The notes beneath the pieces are model-generated. The model was not told where the DNA came from, did not search any database, and was given only the letters and a program-made list of their open reading frames with translations. Shown here in pieces: positions 6,994 through 11,232 of a stretch of 11,232 nucleotides of DNA. Position 1 is the first letter of the stretch; each line of letters opens with the position of its first letter. This stretch comes from JAICUY01 sp038250515 (GTDB lineage Bacteria; Chloroflexota; Limnocylindria; QHBO01). Where the stretch lies: positions 1 through 11,232 of the forward strand of contig JBBSCG010000059.1 of assembly GCA_038250515.1 (NCBI GenBank), written 5' to 3'. Position numbers and translations under genes: made by a program.

Positions 6994-9135
6994 CTAGTCG
7001 ATCTCCTCGAGACGTGCATCGTCGTCCGGCGCCGGGGCCGGCCGCGCTCGTGGACGTGGTGCCCGCAGGAAGAGGACGATGGCGGCAACGATCGTGAGCA
7101 CCACGACGACAGGGATCCACGGCAGCCGCCGATAGTCGACGAAGCCTACGACGCTCGCAATCTCGGTCGCCGTGTTCCCGACGGCATCGGTCGCGACAAT
7201 GCGAACGTCGGTCGGCAGCAGTGAAGCGTCGACATCGGCGACGAACGAGCCGTCCGCCGCGACGAGCACGGATCGGTCGTCGATCGCCACCGACGTGCCC
7301 GGACGCGTCATGCCGGCAAGCGGCACGCTCAGCGAGAAGGGCGCCACGGGAGTCTCGACGGTGAGTGGCGGCGGATCGCGCAGCAGGGTGACCGTCCACT
7401 GGGCGGTGTAGCCGTGCCCGACGGGCGTGACCACTCCCAAACGCAGGCTGAAGCGATCTCCGCTTTCGCTCTCCGGCGGGACGTCGATCTCCAGGCTGAG
7501 CTGATCGCCGGTGAGCGTCGGCGCGCGCAGCGTCTCTCCCAAGGGCCCGGGAAGGGAGCCGACCGCCTGCAGCACGCTCGACCCCTGCGGCACGCCGAGC
7601 TTCACCGTGAACCGTTGCTCCTTCGTCGCGAGCTGGCCCCCAGAACCGACGCCGGGGACCGCGCCGACGAAGTCGGCTTCCAGGCGGCCGTCGTCGCGTT
7701 CGGGCGAGAGGACCTGCGCGGTCGGCGCCACGCTGATCCTGGCGGGAAATGGGAGCATCGGCGCGGTCAGCGCACCGCCATCCCGCGCGGGCTCGAAGGC
7801 TGGATCGTGGAGGAGCACCATCCAGGATCCATGCGGCCCGGCCACGCCGATCGGCGTGATGCCAGGCAGCGCCGCCATCGGTCGCGTCGCCAGCGGCTCG
7901 AGCAGGCCGGAAGCCGCCGTTTGGTCGATGAGGCGTCCGGCATAGATGAACGCCGGCTCCCCGCCGAGGCCGCCGGGGAGAGGTCCGCTGTACGGCGGGA
8001 GGCCGTTCGCCACGAAGGAGATGGCCACGCCGCGCAGCGGTGGTGCGGGAGCGGGCCGCAGGAGCGGGTCGACCATACGGAATCCGCTGCCGCCCAGTCC
8101 GGCGATCAGCAGCCGCGTGCCGGGTCCGCTCCCGAGCACGCCCACCAGCCGACCCAGAACCGCCGAGGCTGCCTCGTACTTGACCGGCTGGCGCGGCGGC
8201 CAGTCAAGGATCAGCGCCAGCCCAGCCTCGGGCGGCACGATGGCGATCCGCGGACCATCACCCGCATCGAACGACGTGACGGCTCCGCGATCCCGCACGG
8301 ACCACGACTCGCTGCGGACCGATCCGTGCTCCAGCCAGACGCGGTTCAGCACAGCGTCTCCGCCGTTATCGATCGGATCGGAGCTGATGAGCACTTCGCC
8401 ACCCGGGCGGCCGTCGGTGTCGCCGGCGGCGAAGGCGGTCCATCCGGGCGGCGCGATGAACGACGAGCGTGCCTCGTCAAAGCTGGAGCCATTCCAGTCG
8501 TAGACGCGAATGGGCACCTCGTCCGGCCCGCGCGGATCCGGCTGCCGGGTGACGAACAGCTCATCGGCGGGGTCGCCATCCAGATCAAGCGACCGGATCG
8601 ACGTGGCATTGCCCTGCGTGCTCAGCATCAGCCTCATGGTGAGCGCTCCACGCACGCCGATGACCACCTCCCAGACCGTCAGGCAGCAGGCAATCGGGTC
8701 AAGGCTGGTCGCGATCGTGGCGACGAGCAGCCGCTCGCGCTTACCGTCATTCCAGGTCAGGAAACGCGCCGGCTCGCCCACGCCGACCGGCCGCATCGGG
8801 TTGCGCTGCGCCGGCCGCTCGCTGAGGATCTCGTTGACGCTGGCCGCGCGTTCGAGTCGCTGCTCACCGAGCCGGCTCCACGTGCCGCCGTCCGACACGC
8901 GCCAGCCATCGACGGCCAGGATGCCGGGTGCGTTCGTCTGCGGCACGAGACGAACGAGCTCGCGCGTTCCGTCACCGTCGAGATCGGCAACGATGGCTCC
9001 AAAGGCAGAGCCGTCGAGGAACTGCGCGCCGGGCTCATCGGGAAGTGGCCGTCCCGCATCGGCCGCGCGAACCGGAATGGCCATGCCGCCGATCAGCAGG
9101 CAGCCGAGCACCAGCGACGCCACGCGTGGGAGCAT
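6994..9135 (-). CDS. Secreted, C-terminally membrane-anchored protein with FG-GAP-like and Ig-like regions
   Basis: I do not recognise a named family for this 713-residue protein. It begins with a signal peptide (MLPRVASLVLGCLLIGGMAI, then PVRAADA) with likely cleavage near residue 27. Three acidic segments resemble FG-GAP/VCBS calcium-binding loops: VADLDGDGTRELV (49-61), LDLDGDPADELFV (183-195) and AGDTDGRPGGEVLI (237-250). They suggest a propeller-like N-terminal half. A long central region (about 280-590) has no motif I can name. Residues about 592-665 look like a bacterial Ig-like domain (MTRPGTSVAIDD, VAADGSFVADVD, ATDAVGNTATEI). A single membrane helix follows (672-690, WIPVVVVLTIVAAIVLFL), then a short basic and acidic tail (691-713) inside the cell. 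It is therefore probably displayed on the cell surface. I chose ATG 9135 because it starts the signal peptide; upstream in-frame ATGs at 9165, 9162 and 9198 would add an implausible extension or overlap the divergent gene. Adhesion or ligand binding is only a guess. Confidence 0.8.
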   Translation of the reverse strand: MLPRVASLVLGCLLIGGMAIPVRAADAGRPLPDEPGAQFLDGSAFGAIVADLDGDGTRELVRLVPQTNAPGILAVDGWRVSDGGTWSRLGEQRLERAASVNEILSERPAQRNPMRPVGVGEPARFLTWNDGKRERLLVATIATSLDPIACCLTVWEVVIGVRGALTMRLMLSTQGNATSIRSLDLDGDPADELFVTRQPDPRGPDEVPIRVYDWNGSSFDEARSSFIAPPGWTAFAAGDTDGRPGGEVLISSDPIDNGGDAVLNRVWLEHGSVRSESWSVRDRGAVTSFDAGDGPRIAIVPPEAGLALILDWPPRQPVKYEAASAVLGRLVGVLGSGPGTRLLIAGLGGSGFRMVDPLLRPAPAPPLRGVAISFVANGLPPYSGPLPGGLGGEPAFIYAGRLIDQTAASGLLEPLATRPMAALPGITPIGVAGPHGSWMVLLHDPAFEPARDGGALTAPMLPFPARISVAPTAQVLSPERDDGRLEADFVGAVPGVGSGGQLATKEQRFTVKLGVPQGSSVLQAVGSLPGPLGETLRAPTLTGDQLSLEIDVPPESESGDRFSLRLGVVTPVGHGYTAQWTVTLLRDPPPLTVETPVAPFSLSVPLAGMTRPGTSVAIDDRSVLVAADGSFVADVDASLLPTDVRIVATDAVGNTATEIASVVGFVDYRRLPWIPVVVVLTIVAAIVLFLRAPRPRARPAPAPDDDARLEEID

Positions 9136-9142
9136 GCGATCA

Positions 9143-9148
9143 ACGGTA
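9143..9148 (-). promoter_or_regulatory. Candidate -10 box for the surface-protein gene
   Basis: On the minus strand TACCGT (TAnnnT form) is followed by seven bases and then the ATG at 9135. No Shine-Dalgarno is present, so a leaderless transcript is plausible. A partial -35 (TGGACC, 9167-9172, spacer 18) would overlap the start codon of the divergent gene. Confidence 0.35.
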
Positions 9149-9159
9149 GCGCGGTCTGG

Positions 9160-9165
9160 CATCAT
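9160..9165 (+). promoter_or_regulatory. Candidate -10 box for acetoacetyl-CoA synthetase
   Basis: CATCAT matches TATAAT at four of six positions and lies six bases before the ATG at 9172, the spacing expected for a leaderless message. No Shine-Dalgarno sequence precedes this ATG. No good -35 is visible. Confidence 0.3.
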
Positions 9166-9171
9166 CGGTCC

Positions 9172-11121
9172 ATGGGCATCCCCAACGTGCTGTGGCAACC
9201 CCCCAAGGATGTTCGCGAGCGGTCACACATCGGGCACTACCTCGATTGGCTGCAGCGCGAGCGGGGCCTCGGCTTTGCCACCTATGACGAGCTGTGGCGC
9301 TGGTCGATCGACGACCTCGGGGCGTTCTGGGGATCGATCTGCGAGTACTTCGACATCGGCTCGGGCGCACGGGACACCGTCCTGGCCGACGACCAAATGC
9401 CGAATCCAACCTGGTTTCCCGGCGCCGAGCTGAACTACGCCGAGCACGCGCTGCGCCTCCGCCAGCGGAGCGACGACGACGTGGTGGTCATGGCGCACTC
9501 GCAGACGCGTGAGCCCAGCAGCCTGACCACAGCGCAGCTGCGCGACGCGGTCGCGCGGGCTCGCATCGGCCTGCAGCGGCTCGGCGTCGCACGCGGCGAT
9601 CGCGTGGCGGCCTATCTGCCCAACATTCCCGAGGCGGTCGTGGCGCTGCTGGCCACGACCAGCCTTGGCGCCATCTGGAGCTCCTGCGCCCCCGAGTTCG
9701 GCACCCGCAGCGTCGTCGACCGCTTCGCGCAGATCGAGCCGACGGTGCTGCTGACGATCGACGGCTACCGCTATGGCGACCGCAGCGTCGACCGAACCGA
9801 TGAGGTCGCCGCCATCCGGTCCGCCCTGCCAAGCTTGGCCGCGACCGTGTGCGTGCCCTATCTCGGCATCGGTCTACCAGACACGATCTCCTGGGAGACG
9901 CTGCTGAGCGAGCCCGGTGAGCTCGCCTTCGAGCCTGTTCCCTTCGACCACCCGCTCTACATCCTGTACAGCTCGGGCACGACCGGCCTGCCCAAGCCGA
10001 TCGTCCATCGCCACGGAGGCATCCTGCTCGAGCACCTCAAGATCCACGCGCTGCACCACGACCTGGGACCCGCGGACCGCTTCTTCTGGTTCACGACCAC
10101 CGGCTGGATGATGTGGAACTACCTCGTCTCAGGGCTGCTGGTCGACTCGACCATCGTGCTATTCGACGGCTCCCCCGCCTTCCCGGACCTTTCCGCGCTG
10201 TGGCGGCTGGCCGGTGAGACGCAGATGACCTACTTCGGCACCAGCGCGCCGTACCTGATGGCCTGCCGCAAGGACGCGCTGACGCCCGGCGCAACGTTCG
10301 ACCTGTCACGGCTGCGGGGGATCGGCTCAACGGGCGCACCGCTGCCGGTCGAGGGCTTCCGCTGGGTCTACGACGCGATCGGCTCTTCGCTGCAGCTGCA
10401 GTCAGTCTCCGGCGGCACCGATGTGTGCACTGCCTTCGTGGGCGCCTCGCCGCTGGTTCCCGTCTGGGAAGGCGAGATCAGCTGCCGTCACCTGGGCTGC
10501 GCGGTGGAGGCCTTCTCGGCTGATGGCCAGCCGCTCATCGATCAACAGGGAGAGCTCGTCCTCACCAGACCGATGCCGTCCATGCCTGTCGGCTTCTGGA
10601 ACGATCCCTCTGGCGCGCGCTATCGGGACGCCTACTTCGCCCAGTTCCCCGGCGTATGGCGCCACGGCGACTGGATCACCATCACCGCCCGCGGATCATG
10701 TGTCATCAGCGGCCGCTCGGACGCCACCTTGAACCGCGGCGGCGTGCGCGTGGGGACCTCCGAGTTCTATGCCGTGGTCGAAGCATTCCCGGAGGTCGCC
10801 GACTCGGTCGTCATCCACCTCGAAGAGCCGGACCAGCTGTTGCTGTTCGTGGCTCTCACGCCGGGTTGTGAGCTGGATGACCGGCTGCGCGACCGGCTGC
10901 GCAGTGACCTGCGCGAGCAACTCTCGCCGCGGCACGTGCCGGACTCGATCGAGGCGGTGCCGGGCGTGCCGCGGACGCTGTCCGGCAAGAAGCTCGAGGT
11001 GCCGCTGAAGCGGATCCTCAGCGGAGTCCCGGCCGAGGTCGCCGCGTCGCGAGGCTCGCTGGTCAACCCCGGAACGCTCGACGCGTTCGTAGCGATGGCA
11101 GCTCGACGCGAAGACGGCTGA
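9172..11121 (+). CDS. aacS: Acetoacetyl-CoA synthetase (acetoacetate-CoA ligase)
   Basis: This AMP-forming ligase activates acetoacetate with ATP and CoA to acetoacetyl-CoA, feeding ketone-body or polyhydroxybutyrate breakdown products into central metabolism. The 649 residues match the usual length (about 650). The N-terminus LWQPPKDVRERSHIGHYLDW with LWRWSIDDLGAFW (41-53) is typical of the acetoacetyl-CoA synthetase subfamily and separates it from acetyl-CoA synthetase. Adenylation motifs are intact: YSSGTTGLPK (266-275), TTTGWMMWN (308-316), GIGSTGAPL (383-391), SVSGGTDVCTAF (411-422), WRHGDWITI (496-504), SGRSDATLNRGGVRVGTSEF (513-532) and TLSGKKLEVPLK (602-613) with the catalytic lysine near 606. 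ATG 9172 was chosen because homology begins there; the same frame is open for 586 codons further upstream, but that part is antisense to the surface-protein gene. It diverges from that gene across 36 bases and ends in a hairpin. Confidence 0.95.
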   Translation: MGIPNVLWQPPKDVRERSHIGHYLDWLQRERGLGFATYDELWRWSIDDLGAFWGSICEYFDIGSGARDTVLADDQMPNPTWFPGAELNYAEHALRLRQRSDDDVVVMAHSQTREPSSLTTAQLRDAVARARIGLQRLGVARGDRVAAYLPNIPEAVVALLATTSLGAIWSSCAPEFGTRSVVDRFAQIEPTVLLTIDGYRYGDRSVDRTDEVAAIRSALPSLAATVCVPYLGIGLPDTISWETLLSEPGELAFEPVPFDHPLYILYSSGTTGLPKPIVHRHGGILLEHLKIHALHHDLGPADRFFWFTTTGWMMWNYLVSGLLVDSTIVLFDGSPAFPDLSALWRLAGETQMTYFGTSAPYLMACRKDALTPGATFDLSRLRGIGSTGAPLPVEGFRWVYDAIGSSLQLQSVSGGTDVCTAFVGASPLVPVWEGEISCRHLGCAVEAFSADGQPLIDQQGELVLTRPMPSMPVGFWNDPSGARYRDAYFAQFPGVWRHGDWITITARGSCVISGRSDATLNRGGVRVGTSEFYAVVEAFPEVADSVVIHLEEPDQLLLFVALTPGCELDDRLRDRLRSDLREQLSPRHVPDSIEAVPGVPRTLSGKKLEVPLKRILSGVPAEVAASRGSLVNPGTLDAFVAMAARREDG

Positions 11122-11134
11122 CCAGTCAGCCGTC
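11113..11134. terminator. Perfect 10-bp hairpin between convergent genes, likely bidirectional terminator
   Basis: GACGGCTGAC (11113-11122) and GTCAGCCGTC (11125-11134) are perfect inverted repeats around a 2-base centre; in RNA this would be about a 9-bp stem with a 4-base loop. It includes the aacS stop codon (11119-11121) and ends 3 bases before the stop of the converging minus-strand gene. There is no strong T tract on either side, common in high-GC genomes. Confidence 0.55.
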
Positions 11135-11137
11135 CCT

Positions 11138-11232
11138 TCAGTCGGTGTAGAAGACTCCGTCAAGGGCGCCCCAGGCAGCCGCGCTGAAGATGGCGCAGGC
11201 CGTGCGGGCGCGCGCGAAGTGCGCATCGGTCA
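11138..11232 (-). CDS. C-terminal end of an unidentified minus-strand gene
   Basis: The minus strand is open from the window edge to a TGA at 11140-11138 in one frame, giving about 31 codons that end FSAAAWGALDGVFYTD. Nearly all third codon positions are G or C, as in the confirmed genes here, and the stop lies 16 bases beyond the aacS stop with a hairpin between, a layout typical of two convergent real genes. The fragment is too short to name a family. It could still be a chance open frame. Confidence 0.45.
   Translation of the reverse strand, partial: TDAHFARARTACAIFSAAAWGALDGVFYTD

Noticed and set aside
6105..7097. A 330-codon plus-strand open frame opposite the histidine kinase
   Set aside because: The product is rich in Arg, His, Gln and Asp with no domain, and it lies opposite complete GAF and membrane regions of the kinase.
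7414..9171. A plus-strand open frame of 586 codons continuous with aacS, apparently making a 1235-residue fusion protein
   Set aside because: It is antisense to the surface-protein gene, is rich in Arg, His, Ala and Gln as antisense frames of high-GC genes are, and shows no family motif. Homology to acetoacetyl-CoA synthetase begins at 9172.
9136..9198. An N-terminal extension of 21 codons for the surface protein, starting at 9198
   Set aside because: It would place the signal peptide internally and overlap the start of aacS; the signal peptide begins exactly at the ATG at 9135.
1..11232. Search for CRISPR arrays, tRNA or rRNA genes, insertion-sequence ends and phage or defence genes
   Set aside because: I saw no regularly spaced repeats, no cloverleaf or rRNA-like stretch, no transposase or integrase motif and no recognised defence gene; nearly all the sequence is accounted for by ordinary genes.

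Overview
The window is gene-dense, high-GC bacterial DNA. I judge it roughly two thirds G+C by eye, with strong G/C preference at third codon positions. Several features point to a monoderm-type lineage such as Chloroflexota or a high-GC Gram-positive relative: GTG starts, genes that look leaderless, a signal-peptide protein anchored by one C-terminal membrane helix, and a DrrA/DrrB-type ABC pair. This placement is an inference with low confidence. I saw no mobile element, integrase, tRNA, rRNA, CRISPR array or phage gene, and no clear sign of horizontal transfer.

Layout: seven genes run leftward on the minus strand. From high to low coordinate these are: (a) 9135-6994, a secreted, C-terminally anchored protein with FG-GAP-like Ca-binding segments and an Ig-like domain; (b) 6911-5001, a membrane sensor histidine kinase with a GAF-like domain; (c) 5004-3928, QueG (epoxyqueuosine reductase), whose start overlaps the kinase stop as GTGA; (d) 3879-2527, a DUF1015 protein; (e) 2516-1653, an alpha/beta-hydrolase-fold protein that lacks the nucleophilic serine; (f) 1645-653, an ABC ATPase of the DrrA type; (g) 656 to beyond the left edge, an ABC-2 permease whose start overlaps the ATPase stop as ATGA. 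One gene runs rightward: acetoacetyl-CoA synthetase (9172-11121). It diverges from gene (a) across only 36 bases. At the right edge the last codons of a further minus-strand gene converge on it across a 10-bp perfect hairpin.

Transcription units (inferred): gene (a) alone; kinase + queG from a candidate promoter at 6951-6979; DUF1015 + hydrolase + ABC ATPase + permease from a candidate leaderless promoter just upstream of 3879. Spacing inside the last unit is 10 bases, 7 bases and a 4-base overlap, so these four are probably co-expressed. The ATPase and permease together make an efflux or lipid/drug-type exporter. The DUF1015 and pseudo-hydrolase proteins may act with it or simply share its operon.

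Overall this looks like ordinary chromosomal sequence. The points most worth a second look are the missing catalytic serine in the hydrolase, three gene starts that lack a Shine-Dalgarno sequence but carry a -10-like box 6-7 bases upstream, and the uncharacterised surface protein. I did not find a convincing new biological system.
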